Source: JAZSNL01 sp045536365
GTDB lineage: Bacteria; Bacillota_I; Bacilli_A; ML615J-28; CAG-313
Length of the DNA: 64,000 bases
Reading direction: 5' to 3'
Assembly: GCA_045536365.1 (NCBI GenBank)
Contig: JAZSNL010000020.1
Location: 97,162-161,161 of the forward strand
In this document: in pieces, positions 27,451-36,505 of the stretch
How the letters are laid out: the number at the start of each line of letters is the position of its first letter
Position numbering within the stretch: the first letter of the stretch is position 1
Notes under the pieces: generated by a model
What the model saw: only the letters and a program-made list of their open reading frames with translations
Databases searched by the model: none
What the model was told of the DNA's origin: nothing
Translations under genes and position numbers: made by a program

Positions 27451-28419
27451 ATGACAATTCTTACTTATCGAGATTACTTAGAAAAATATAATGATTGTCA
27501 AATTCTCATTCAATTATGGAATGATGAGTATAAAAAAATTTATCCTATTTCAAAAGAATTATTTGAAAGAAACGTGTCAAACATCAATGTTGATTTATCG
27601 TTTGTAGTCATAAATAATAATGAAGTAGTAGGATTTATACTTGCAAAAACTTGGGAAGATGATTTTCCTATTGCAAGTTATCAAGATACAGGATGGATTA
27701 GCTTATTTTATGTAAAAAAACAATTTCGTAATCAAGGTATTGGTTCTAAACTACTTGATTTAGTTGAAACTGAAATGATAAAACAACATAAAAATATTTT
27801 ATATTTAGGAAAAGATTATAATAATTATTTTCCTGGCCTACCTGTAGATTTAAAAAGCCATTTGGAATTCTTTTTAAAGCGAGGATTTGAAAGACCATAT
27901 GATACATATGATCTGATTAGAAATGAAAAGGATTATCTAACACCTAAACAAGATAAATATAGTTTTAGATTAGCTAATATAAATGATAAAGAAAACATTT
28001 TATCTTTATTAAGAACTAATTGGCCAGGTAGATGGTTAAAAGAAGCTATTGATTATTTTGATAATGGTGGTACAGGTAGAGAATACCTTATCTGTTTGGA
28101 TGGAGAGAAAGTTATTGGATTCGCCAAGGTTAACTTTCCCAATACAGATACAAAATTAATAAGTTATAACTTAACTTGGCGAAATCGTTTCAAAGCACTT
28201 GGCGGAATTGGACCTTTAGGAATTGATAAGAATTATCGTAAACAAAATTTAGGTTATGATATTGTTGCTAACGCATGTAATATTTTAACTAATAATTCTG
28301 TTTCGGAAATTATTATTGATTGGACAGGTTTATTAGAATTTTATCGTCATTTTGACTTTGAAGTTTGGAAAACGTATTTTTATTTAAATAAAAATTTGAA
28401 AGGAGAAAAAAATGCGTAA
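27451..28419 (+). CDS. Tandem GNAT N-acetyltransferase, possible glucosaminide acetyltransferase
   Basis: The 322-residue protein contains two GNAT folds. The first (about 1-150) has a clear acetyl-CoA motif, YVKKQFRNQGIGSKLLDLVE near 90. The second (about 170-315) has a weaker one, LGIDKNYRKQNLGYDIV. Twin-GNAT proteins of this size include GlmA of Clostridium acetobutylicum, which I recall acetylates glucosamine and de-N-acetylated glucosaminides during wall recycling. That role would suit this neighbourhood but is inference. There is no clear SD before ATG 27451; the preceding hairpin sits 9 bases upstream. Its end overlaps the next gene by 8 bases. Confidence 0.75.
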   Translation: MTILTYRDYLEKYNDCQILIQLWNDEYKKIYPISKELFERNVSNINVDLSFVVINNNEVVGFILAKTWEDDFPIASYQDTGWISLFYVKKQFRNQGIGSKLLDLVETEMIKQHKNILYLGKDYNNYFPGLPVDLKSHLEFFLKRGFERPYDTYDLIRNEKDYLTPKQDKYSFRLANINDKENILSLLRTNWPGRWLKEAIDYFDNGGTGREYLICLDGEKVIGFAKVNFPNTDTKLISYNLTWRNRFKALGGIGPLGIDKNYRKQNLGYDIVANACNILTNNSVSEIIIDWTGLLEFYRHFDFEVWKTYFYLNKNLKGEKNA

Positions 28420-30229
28420 AGTATTAAAATCATTTATGCTTTTATTTGTAGCTGGTTTATTTGTTGTAGCTCTTTCTTCTTGTGGAAAATTAACTATTAC
28501 AGTTGAAACTACAATGAAAGTTGGACAAACATATACATTAGCAGCAAGTAAAGATGCTACTTGGGAATCAAGCAATTCTGAAATTTTAAAAATCGAAGGA
28601 AACACTGCTACTCCTCTAAAAGCTGGTACTGTAGTTGTTACTGCAAAAGCAGGTAAGAAAACTGCTACTGCAACAGTAACTGTTACTGATGGCGGCGATG
28701 GACCAGAACTTCCTACTAAATATCAACCAAAATGGGATTTAAATGCTAAGATGAACTGGAATGGTCAAGGTATGAAATATAGAATCCTTGTTTCTCCAGT
28801 TAGTGAATATGACCCATTTGAAGCTGGTTTCACTGCAACTGGTAATGGTAAAATCATTAAACAAAACCATATGAGATTAGTTGAACAAGCTTACAATATT
28901 GATATTGAATATTTTGAATGGTCAACTCTTGCAAAGTGGGGTCCTGAACGTGTAAGTTATATTAATGAAAACTACTTATCAAAAGAAATTTTCACTAAGA
29001 ATGAAGCTTACGTTGTTCAAATCGCTTGTTCTTGGATTCCAACATTAGTTAAGAACGGTTCTTTAGCAAGTTTATATAACATGTCTTCTGATACTGGTTT
29101 CTTCATGAACGCTAATGGTGTTAATGAAGGTGATGATCACTATATCCAAAACGATACTTATAATCAAATCACAAGCGTTAACAGCGCTGTTTACGGTTAT
29201 GTATTAGGTAATGCTCATGCTGACCAAATGATTTATTATAATATTGACTTAATTAAAGAAATGGGTATGACAGATCCAGTTGAATTATGGTTCAGAGGCG
29301 AATGGACATTAAGTACATTTGATAAATGGATTCAAGAAGGTCAAACTAATATTAAAAATACTGCAAAAGGTAAATTCGTATTAGATATCGGTTACCCTGA
29401 ATTCACAGTTGGTCTTGTTGGTTCAACAGGTAATAAATTAACTAACACTTCTCCAGCTAATATCTTATTCACTCGTCCAGGTGTTACTAACGTTATTGAC
29501 AAAATCCAATCTTGGTACAAACTTGGTTACTATAATAACCACGGTGTTGCTGACGTTACAACTAACTTCTTAAACGGTGAAACTGTATTACACAGTGGTA
29601 GTATTTGGTTCTTAAGAAATAAAGACCGTTTCAACCCTGAAGTAATTACATTCAAGATCGGTGCTGTTCCTTATCCTACAGCTGATGGTCAAGGTGGTAC
29701 TCCAATCTTAACAACTGATGAAGCAGAAGCTTTAGAAACTGTTAATGGTACTAAATTAACTGACGCTGATGGTAACTACATCTCTGGTGTAGACATGAGT
29801 GGTTCTACATTCCAAGTTCCATTTACTGATGGTTCTTGCTATTCTATCTTAAACGTTCAAAACGGTAAAAATGGTATCACTTCTGAAATCGCATTCCATA
29901 TCTTACACGATTTAATGGGTGCTGAAGGTAAAGATCCATCTGCTGACGTTGAATTAACTCCAGAAGAAGCTTATAAGAACACATTAGAAAAGAAATTAGA
30001 CTACCCTATCCATGCTGCAGCTATTCTTTCAACTGAAAATAATATGTATTATGAAATGATCGAAATCGTATCTATGACAGTTGGTAATGGTTCTCACTTC
30101 GGTGAAAATGCATTATGGAAATTAATCCCTGGTATCATCACTAAAGATGTTACTGCAAGAACTGAATTAAATGCTGTTCTTGACATCTATAAAGCTGCAT
30201 TAAGAACAATGGGTTACGTTGTAGCTTAA
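28412..30229 (+). CDS. Lipoprotein ABC solute-binding protein with N-terminal Ig-like (Big_2) domain
   Basis: This 605-residue lipoprotein has the lipobox VALSSCGK, with Cys near residue 25. A bacterial Ig-like domain at about 30-95 (ATWESSNSEILKIEGN, ATPLKAGTVVVTAKAG) follows. The rest, from about 110, resembles a family-1 extracellular solute-binding protein. No permease or ATPase genes lie beside it, so it either partners with transporters elsewhere or with the permeases of region 1. Codon use is C-biased like that of the surface protein upstream, which suggests high expression. The GAAAGGAG SD lies inside the end of the GNAT gene. A strong terminator follows. Confidence 0.8.
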   Translation: MRKVLKSFMLLFVAGLFVVALSSCGKLTITVETTMKVGQTYTLAASKDATWESSNSEILKIEGNTATPLKAGTVVVTAKAGKKTATATVTVTDGGDGPELPTKYQPKWDLNAKMNWNGQGMKYRILVSPVSEYDPFEAGFTATGNGKIIKQNHMRLVEQAYNIDIEYFEWSTLAKWGPERVSYINENYLSKEIFTKNEAYVVQIACSWIPTLVKNGSLASLYNMSSDTGFFMNANGVNEGDDHYIQNDTYNQITSVNSAVYGYVLGNAHADQMIYYNIDLIKEMGMTDPVELWFRGEWTLSTFDKWIQEGQTNIKNTAKGKFVLDIGYPEFTVGLVGSTGNKLTNTSPANILFTRPGVTNVIDKIQSWYKLGYYNNHGVADVTTNFLNGETVLHSGSIWFLRNKDRFNPEVITFKIGAVPYPTADGQGGTPILTTDEAEALETVNGTKLTDADGNYISGVDMSGSTFQVPFTDGSCYSILNVQNGKNGITSEIAFHILHDLMGAEGKDPSADVELTPEEAYKNTLEKKLDYPIHAAAILSTENNMYYEMIEIVSMTVGNGSHFGENALWKLIPGIITKDVTARTELNAVLDIYKAALRTMGYVVA

Positions 30230-30239
30230 GATTAAAAAT

Positions 30240-30272
30240 AAAAGAGTTTTGATTATTCAAAACTCTTTTTTT
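30240..30272 (+). terminator. Rho-independent terminator after the solute-binding lipoprotein
   Basis: AAAAGAGTTTTGA (30240-30252) pairs with TCAAAACTCTTTT (30257-30269) around TTAT and continues into T residues. Confidence 0.95.
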
Positions 30273-30334
30273 ATGCATATTAATATTAATAATTTAAAGT
30301 TATGTTATAATACCACCATAAGAGGTGACTAAAT

Positions 30335-33300
30335 ATGAAAAAATATATATATTTATTATTAATCCCACTATTATTTTTATTTGGATGTTATATATCGCCA
30401 ACATATGAATATAGTATTTCATTTTATTTAGATGGAATAAAATTAGATATGGAACCAAAAGGCTACAATACAGGTGATGAATTTAATTTACCTATTGTAA
30501 AACCTTCTAATTCTAATCTTGAATTTGATGGATGGTATGACAATGATAGTTATACTGGTGAAAAAATAACAAAAGTTAATTCTTTTGATACTGGTAATAA
30601 AAAGTTTTTTGCAAGATCAATATTAACAGAAAAAGAAGAATATACAATAAAATACTATATTAATTCATTTGAAGTTATATTTGATTTATCTTCATATTAT
30701 CAAGGAGATACAACTATTTTACCAATTCCTGAATTATCAAATAATCAAACATTTGATGGATGGTATTTATATCCTGATTTATCAGGTGATAAAATAACAT
30801 CACTTGTTAATCAAACTGGTAATTTGCAACTATTTGGATATGTTGAAAATTATAATAATGAAGAAGATGAATTAAGAAAAGCATTTAATTATGATTCATT
30901 TAAATTTGATATGATTGATAAAACAAATGGAGAAACATATATTGAATCATATGTAGTTGATGGATTAAATACATCATATTATGCAGATGAAATGACTTCA
31001 TACTTAGCCTATGTTAATAATCAATATCGTTATTATTTTGAAGATCTTGATGGATGGTATTATTTAACTGAAGAAGATGAAGATTTTGAATATTGTACAC
31101 AATACTTTTTTACTCTTGATTTATCAGAAGTGAATTTAGATAAATTCATTAAAGTAGATAATTATTATACAGTAACAAGTGATTATTTAGATGAAGTAGG
31201 CTTAATATTTACAGGATATAATGATAGTTTTAAATCTTTTAAATTATATTTAAAAAATGGATATATATCAAAGATTGAAATTACATCTTCATTCGTATAT
31301 GAAAATCAAACATATAATTCTGAATATTTATTAGAATTTTCTTCTTTTGGTAGTTCTTCAATTGAACTTCCTTCCGCAAAACATTATAACTATACATCTT
31401 CTGAAACATTAAAAATAGAAGAAGTATATAATTTATATAGTGAAGATGAAGTAACAATAGAAGGTGTTATTACTGGTATTTATGGTAATAATTTCTATAT
31501 TAGCGATGATACTAAAGGAATACTTGTATATATGTCAAATGATGATACTTTTAATAGTATTATCAAAATAGGTAATGTTGTTACTGTTAGTGGAATTGTT
31601 AATATATATAAAACAGTTCATCAAATTCAAAATGTTACTTCTATTAGTTTAAGTACTGAAAAATATAACTTAGTAGATATATATTTAAAAGATATTTTAC
31701 AAAATACTTTAGGTAAATATGTTAATGATATTGTTAATATTGAAAACTTAGAAATTGTTTCGATTCCTAGTTCTCTTCAAAATGGTTATTCTGATCTTTC
31801 ATTTACATGTAAAATAGGAGTAAATGAAGTTGTTGTATTTATATCTAAACATCTTGATTCAAGTTCAAAACAATACATAATTGATAAATTAAATAATTTA
31901 TCTGCAGGTGATAGTATTTCTTTATATAATGTTCATATTGGATATTATAATAATTATCAAATTATATTAACAAATAATTCAGAAATACAAAAAGGAATTA
32001 AGGAAGTAATTTCAACAGGAATCGAATTTGAAAAAACAAATTATTCATTCTTAATTAATTCTGAACTTGATGATATTTTAAACCAAATAATAATTTATGA
32101 AACGTTTAGTGATGGATCAAAAGTTAAATTAGAAAATAATGAATATACAGTTTTTACTGATAACTATAGTGTAGGATCAAAAGGCGAATTTACTTTTACA
32201 TATAAATATAATAATTACATAAAAACTTGTAATATTAAAATAGTTGAAACTTCTAATATATCTAAAGAAGAAGTTACAACTCCACCAATTTTAAGTGTTT
32301 TAGACAAAATGGGATATGATGAATACACAGGACAAACATATGGAATAACAAAAGGACTTCCTTCAATAGGTAATCCAAAAGTACTAGTAATTCCAATTGA
32401 ATTTACTGATTGTCCAGCAAGTAATTCAATGGTTAGTGATTTAGAAACTGCTTTCTTTGGAACAAGTGAACAAACAGGATGGGAAAGTTTAAAGAGTTAT
32501 TATTACAAATCATCATACGGAAAATTAACAATAGATGGGACAGTATTAGAACCATTTAATACTAATCATTCCGTTTCTTATTATAATAATTTATATAAAC
32601 AATATCTTCAAGATTTAGATGACTATTATGATTATAAAACTGATGTATATCCAACAAATGTGGAAAATGAAATAATTAAATCAGCTTTAGAATATTATGA
32701 TAATCAAATTAACTATGCAGATTATGACACAGATGCAGATGGATACATTGATTCAATTTATTTTGTATATACAACTAATTATTCAAAAGAAGATGAAACA
32801 CTATGGTGGGCTTATACTACTGAGTATGTTACTGATGATTATGAATATTATGATAATGTTGAAGCAGATTTTTATGTTTTTTGTAGTTATCAATTCTTAT
32901 TTGATGATCTTGTAGGAAAAAAAGTAAAATATAATACTGAAACAATTATTCATGAAACAGGTCATTTATTAGGACTTGACGATTATTACGATTATGATGA
33001 AACTGTTGGACCTAATGGAGGTATCGGTGGTGGAGATATGATGGATTACAATGTTGGAGACCATAATGCGTATAGTAAATTGATATTAGGATGGATTTCA
33101 CCTTATATTATTGAAGAAGGTATAACTACTTTAAATTTAAACAGTTTTGCTGAATCGGGAGATGTAGTAATATTATTTAAGAAATGGAATAACTCATTCT
33201 TTGATGAATATTATATTATTGATTTTTATACTCCTACTAAATTAAATGAATTTGGCAAAGGAGTTAGTGGTTTATTTAGTATATCTGGTATTAGAATATA

Positions 33301-33583
33301 TCATGTTATTTCTAGTTTAAATGATCCGAAGGATTGTTTTAGTATATTTGAATTAACAAAATATAATAATTCATATACTAATTTTAGATTAATATCATTA
33401 ATTGAAGCAGATGGTAAAAATGATATTAGTAACAATGGATATTCTGAAGATAGTGATTTATTCCAAAAAGGAAATAAATTTATTAATGTTAAATGGTATA
33501 ATGGACAAGCTGCTAATTTTACTATTACTGTTAATGATATAGTAGGTAATTCAACTGCCAATATTACAATTGAATATAAATAA
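30335..33583 (+). CDS. Lipoprotein M6-family metalloprotease with InlB-type repeats
   Basis: This 1082-residue lipoprotein (lipobox LLFLFGC, Cys at 18) carries two InlB/Listeria-Bacteroides repeats at about 23-170 (each ending FDGWY...G.KIT). An OB-like domain follows at about 365-455, then a Big_3-like domain, and the protease domain from about 650. The zinc site is IHETGHLLGLDDYYD near 872, the HExxHxxG form typical of M6 (immune inhibitor A-like) peptidases. An Asp-rich loop, YDTDADGYIDS, looks like a calcium site. It should cut extracellular proteins while tethered to the membrane. TATAAT at 30306-30311 is a likely -10; the -35 is weak. Specificity is unknown. Confidence 0.88.
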   Translation: MKKYIYLLLIPLLFLFGCYISPTYEYSISFYLDGIKLDMEPKGYNTGDEFNLPIVKPSNSNLEFDGWYDNDSYTGEKITKVNSFDTGNKKFFARSILTEKEEYTIKYYINSFEVIFDLSSYYQGDTTILPIPELSNNQTFDGWYLYPDLSGDKITSLVNQTGNLQLFGYVENYNNEEDELRKAFNYDSFKFDMIDKTNGETYIESYVVDGLNTSYYADEMTSYLAYVNNQYRYYFEDLDGWYYLTEEDEDFEYCTQYFFTLDLSEVNLDKFIKVDNYYTVTSDYLDEVGLIFTGYNDSFKSFKLYLKNGYISKIEITSSFVYENQTYNSEYLLEFSSFGSSSIELPSAKHYNYTSSETLKIEEVYNLYSEDEVTIEGVITGIYGNNFYISDDTKGILVYMSNDDTFNSIIKIGNVVTVSGIVNIYKTVHQIQNVTSISLSTEKYNLVDIYLKDILQNTLGKYVNDIVNIENLEIVSIPSSLQNGYSDLSFTCKIGVNEVVVFISKHLDSSSKQYIIDKLNNLSAGDSISLYNVHIGYYNNYQIILTNNSEIQKGIKEVISTGIEFEKTNYSFLINSELDDILNQIIIYETFSDGSKVKLENNEYTVFTDNYSVGSKGEFTFTYKYNNYIKTCNIKIVETSNISKEEVTTPPILSVLDKMGYDEYTGQTYGITKGLPSIGNPKVLVIPIEFTDCPASNSMVSDLETAFFGTSEQTGWESLKSYYYKSSYGKLTIDGTVLEPFNTNHSVSYYNNLYKQYLQDLDDYYDYKTDVYPTNVENEIIKSALEYYDNQINYADYDTDADGYIDSIYFVYTTNYSKEDETLWWAYTTEYVTDDYEYYDNVEADFYVFCSYQFLFDDLVGKKVKYNTETIIHETGHLLGLDDYYDYDETVGPNGGIGGGDMMDYNVGDHNAYSKLILGWISPYIIEEGITTLNLNSFAESGDVVILFKKWNNSFFDEYYIIDFYTPTKLNEFGKGVSGLFSISGIRIYHVISSLNDPKDCFSIFELTKYNNSYTNFRLISLIEADGKNDISNNGYSEDSDLFQKGNKFINVKWYNGQAANFTITVNDIVGNSTANITIEYK

Positions 33584-33610
33584 AAAAATAGGAATTTTAT
33601 TCCTATTTTT
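33584..33610. terminator. Bidirectional terminator between convergent genes
   Basis: AAAAATAGGA (33584-33593) pairs with TCCTATTTTT (33601-33610), with A and T tracts on both sides. The stop codon of the histidine kinase gene lies within the right arm. Confidence 0.9.
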
Positions 33611-34640
33611 CTTTTGGTATATATATATAAAAAGTAGATCCTTCATTCTCTTTAGAACTCACTGATATTTCCCAACTATGTAATTCAATAATTTTTTTAC
33701 ATATTGATAAACCAAGTCCAATACCTTGATTATTTTTCATATTATTTCCTTGATAATATTCATCAAATATATGTTCTGCAATTGTTTCATTCATTCCTAT
33801 TCCTGTATCAGAAAAAGAAATAGTATACCCGTTTTCTGAAATTGTTGATGTTATTAAAACTTCACCGTTTGGTTCTGTGTATTTCACCGCATTATTTAAA
33901 ATATTAATCCATACTTCTTTAATTAACTCTTTGTTTGCGGGGGCATAGATGTGATCTAATTCGATTTCAACTTTAATATTTTTTTCTTCAAATTGGTTAT
34001 ATAATAAAATAGCTGATTCTTCTATTGATTCATCTATATATATATTTTCTTTTTGAATATCAATTGAATCAGTATTTAACTTACTAAGTAATAATGTCAT
34101 ATTCGCAAGATTTGCAAGTCTAGTACTTTCCTCTTTAATAATTAAATAATATTTTCTTTTTTCTTCTTCAGGTAAATCTGGATTGTTACATAGTAATTCA
34201 GAAAAGCCTTTAATTGAAGAAATAGGGGTTTTAAATTCGTGAGAGAAGTTTTTGATAAAGTCTTTTTTTAGTAAGGAAATAGAATTTAATTCTTCAATTA
34301 TTGTATTAATATTTTCTATTAATTCATTAATAAATAAATTATTAGTATCAGCTTCAATTTTTTGACTAAAATCACCATGTGATAATTTTTTGAAACAATC
34401 AGAAGTTTTATTCATAACTTTTTTATATTTTTTAGTCATAAAATGAGTAATGATAGTAGAGATAATAAAACATATGCCTAACGCAAGAATTAAGAAAACT
34501 AGACTACCGAATTTATCTAATCTAATTCTTAGTAAAAAACAAATATAAACAATTAAAAAAGTAATTAAAATTGATATTAAATAAGCTTGAAATATTGAAA
34601 AAGTTAAACTAAAGAATTTAGAGATCTTTTTATCATTCAT
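33603..34640 (-). CDS. Sensor histidine kinase
   Basis: This 345-residue membrane kinase has two helices (about 13-36 and 44-66) with only a very short outside loop, so it probably senses the membrane or a partner rather than a soluble ligand. A HAMP-like linker follows, then the dimerisation/phosphoacceptor motif NFSHEFKTPI with His134. The ATPase domain shows N-box NILNNAVKYTEPNGE, G1-box DTGIGM and G2-box GIGLGLSI. It overlaps the response regulator gene by 8 bases and is translated after it. The signal is unknown. Confidence 0.95.
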   Translation of the reverse strand: MNDKKISKFFSLTFSIFQAYLISILITFLIVYICFLLRIRLDKFGSLVFLILALGICFIISTIITHFMTKKYKKVMNKTSDCFKKLSHGDFSQKIEADTNNLFINELIENINTIIEELNSISLLKKDFIKNFSHEFKTPISSIKGFSELLCNNPDLPEEEKRKYYLIIKEESTRLANLANMTLLLSKLNTDSIDIQKENIYIDESIEESAILLYNQFEEKNIKVEIELDHIYAPANKELIKEVWINILNNAVKYTEPNGEVLITSTISENGYTISFSDTGIGMNETIAEHIFDEYYQGNNMKNNQGIGLGLSICKKIIELHSWEISVSSKENEGSTFYIYIPKEK

Positions 34641-35310
34641 GTCTTACTCCTTTATATCCTATTCCCATAATTGTTTGAATTTCAATTTCCGGAAATTGTT
34701 CTATTTTTTTTCTAATTTTCAATATGAATACTTTAACAATTGATTCATCAGTATCAGAATTTAATCCCCAAAATTCATGATATAATTGCCATTTAGTAAA
34801 AGCTTTTTCTGGATATGATAAAAGTTTAAATAATATTTCAAATTCTGTTTTAGAAAAATTAACAATTACTTTAGTAACAGTATTAGTAATTGTATGCGTA
34901 TTATAATCTAAAATAATATCTTTTACTTTAATTTGTTTATCTGTACTTATTTTTGCTCTTCTAAAAATAGCATTTATTCTTAATAATAATTCATCTTTAT
35001 CAAATGGTTTTACGATATATTCATCTATTCCTAATTCATAACTTTTTGCTTTATCATCAATTGAAGATTTTGCGGTTACCATAATTATAGGAATATTTTT
35101 ATTATCTTCTCTTATTGATTCAACAAGTTCATTACCGCTCATAATCGGCATCATTTCATCACATATTACCATATCAAAATGTTGATCATAATATATATCT
35201 AACGCATCACTTCCATTAGTTGAAGTTACAACTTCATAACCTGCTGAAGTAAGGATTGCGGTAAAGAGCTTTAAGATATTTAATTCATCATCGACAACTA
35301 ATATTCTCAT
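34633..35310 (-). CDS. OmpR-family response regulator
   Basis: The 225-residue protein has a receiver domain with acidic pocket Asp7-Asp8, phosphoacceptor Asp51 (VICDEMMP), the Thr79 switch and Lys101 in IVKPF. A winged-helix DNA-binding domain follows from about 125 (SKTEFEILFKLL, VFILKIRKKIE, GIGYKGVRHE). It is the first gene of the two-gene unit with the histidine kinase and ends in TGA, one of the few TGA stops here. Two pairs of 11-bp-period direct repeats lie in its upstream region (35349-35400), so autoregulation is likely. The -10 on the minus strand is the TATAAT near 35335; the -35 is poor, as expected for an activated promoter. Confidence 0.95.
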   Translation of the reverse strand: MRILVVDDELNILKLFTAILTSAGYEVVTSTNGSDALDIYYDQHFDMVICDEMMPIMSGNELVESIREDNKNIPIIMVTAKSSIDDKAKSYELGIDEYIVKPFDKDELLLRINAIFRRAKISTDKQIKVKDIILDYNTHTITNTVTKVIVNFSKTEFEILFKLLSYPEKAFTKWQLYHEFWGLNSDTDESIVKVFILKIRKKIEQFPEIEIQTIMGIGYKGVRHE

Positions 35311-35348
35311 CTTAATTCCTCCATTTATAAATATATTATATCATAATT

Positions 35349-35365
35349 GGTAAAAATATGGTAAA
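35349..35365 (-). promoter_or_regulatory. Tandem operator repeat upstream of the response regulator
   Basis: Read on the minus strand, TTTACC-5 bases-TTTACC is a direct repeat of 11-bp period just upstream of the TATAAT of the regulator gene. OmpR/PhoP-type regulators bind such repeats as head-to-tail dimers. Confidence 0.5.
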
Positions 35366-35383
35366 TTTTAAAAAAACTTAAAA

Positions 35384-35400
35384 TGTTAACTATTTGTTAA
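35384..35400. promoter_or_regulatory. Tandem PhoP-box-like operator between the regulator and the RNA gene
   Basis: TGTTAA (35384-35389), five bases, TGTTAA (35395-35400). On the minus strand this is TTAACA-N5-TTAACA, the exact pattern of the B. subtilis PhoP box. It ends 12 bases before the TATAAT (35413-35418) that would start the adjacent RNA, where no proper -35 is present. Confidence 0.6.
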
Positions 35401-35424
35401 CCACTACTATTATATAATAAAAGA

Positions 35425-35710
35425 GGGTTAACCTAGGAAGGGGGAAAAATTAATTAATAAGTTATTTTTTTGCCGTTTATCTCGTAACTTATTAATTAAC
35501 AAAAGCAGCCTTGAAAGACGAGAATGTGTAAACAATAGCTATCCCATTTTACACAAAAACTAATTATCCTTGTTTCGTTGAAAAAGCTTTACCTTTATTA
35601 AAATCTCTATTCATTCGTTATATAGGCTGTTAAATTAATAGAGATGTGGGATAGCTAAAAGCGTATATTTCTCCAAAAAAGTAGTGTTTAATTTAAACAC
35701 TACTTTTTAT
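35425..35710 (+). ncRNA. Unassigned structured RNA gene with pseudoknot
   Basis: This 286-base stretch has no coding potential but has its own -10 (TATAAT, 35413-35418) and terminator. Pairings I can trace: a closing stem GGGGAAA/TTTCTCC (35441-35447 with 35668-35674, one G-T); a perfect 15-bp hairpin 35450-35464/35485-35499; a hairpin 35525-35532/35548-35555; and a hairpin 35603-35611/35637-35645. The 15-base loop of the third element contains TAGCTATCCCA (35536-35546), which pairs perfectly with TGGGATAGCTA (35647-35657), giving a pseudoknot. It lacks the conserved cores of RNase P RNA, tmRNA and SRP RNA. Its class is open; raiA-type and 6S RNAs would be the first models to test. The upstream OmpR-type boxes suggest control by the adjacent two-component system. 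Confidence 0.65.
35676..35710 (+). terminator. Terminator of the structured RNA gene
   Basis: AAAAAGTAGTGTTTA (35676-35690) pairs perfectly with TAAACACTACTTTTT (35694-35708), with a T-rich end. Confidence 0.9.
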
Positions 35711-35774
35711 TTATTATTAATGAAAAAAAGATTAAAATATAGTATAATAATACCAAAAAGAAAAGAGGAACATT

Positions 35775-36494
35775 ATGGAAACTATAAAACTTAGCAATAA
35801 AAAACCTTTAATGATAGCACATCGTGGATTAAGTAGTTTTGAAAAAGAAAATACAATGGCAGCATTCATAGCCGGAGGAAATCATACATATTATGGTATG
35901 GAATGTGATATACATGTAACAAAAGATAATGTAATCGTAGTATGCCATGATAGTAATTTAGAAAGAGTATCAGGTGTTAATTTAATCATTGAAGAATCTA
36001 CATATGAAGAAATACAAAAAGTAAATTTATATGATGTTAAAAAGGAAAATAATTGGCCTTATTTAAAAGTTCCTACATTTGAAGAATATTTAGATTGTTG
36101 TATCAGATATAATAAAGTTGCGGTAATAGAATTTAAATTTTTATTTAAAGAAGAAGATGTTTATCGTGTAATAGAAATTGTTAAATCAAGAAATTATTTA
36201 GATAAATGTGTATTTATATCTTTTGTATATGAAAATTTAACTTTTGTTAGAAAATATGATTCTAATATTAATGTTCAGTTTTTACTTGCTGAATATAAAG
36301 ATGAATTAATTGAAAGATGTATTAAAGAATCAGTTGATATTGATATTCATTATAGTTTATTAAATCAAGAAAGAATTGATTATTTACATCAAAATAATTT
36401 AAAAATTAATGTTTGGACTGTAGATGATCCAGAAATCGGCGAAAAATTATCAGAAATGAAAGTAGATTTTATCACAACTAATCGTTTAGAATAA
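35775..36494 (+). CDS. Glycerophosphodiester phosphodiesterase (GDPD)
   Basis: The 239-residue protein shows the GDPD core: IAHRGLSSFEKENTMAAF near 14 with catalytic His, MECDIHVTKD near 46 with metal-binding Glu/Asp, VVCHDSNLERV near 63, and the barrel end NVWTVDDPEIGEKL. It hydrolyses glycerophosphodiesters to sn-glycerol-3-phosphate and an alcohol. No signal peptide is present, so it is cytoplasmic. GAGGA precedes the start and a TATAAT (35743-35748) lies upstream. The glycerol-3-phosphate formed could feed the GlpA-like oxidoreductase trio at 41761-44790, which is inference. Confidence 0.93.
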   Translation: METIKLSNKKPLMIAHRGLSSFEKENTMAAFIAGGNHTYYGMECDIHVTKDNVIVVCHDSNLERVSGVNLIIEESTYEEIQKVNLYDVKKENNWPYLKVPTFEEYLDCCIRYNKVAVIEFKFLFKEEDVYRVIEIVKSRNYLDKCVFISFVYENLTFVRKYDSNINVQFLLAEYKDELIERCIKESVDIDIHYSLLNQERIDYLHQNNLKINVWTVDDPEIGEKLSEMKVDFITTNRLE

Positions 36495-36505
36495 GGAAAT
36501 AAAAT

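Noticed and set aside
35425..35710. RNase P RNA, tmRNA or SRP RNA
   Set aside because: The conserved cores of these RNAs were looked for and not seen; a GCAGCC stretch alone is not enough for SRP RNA.
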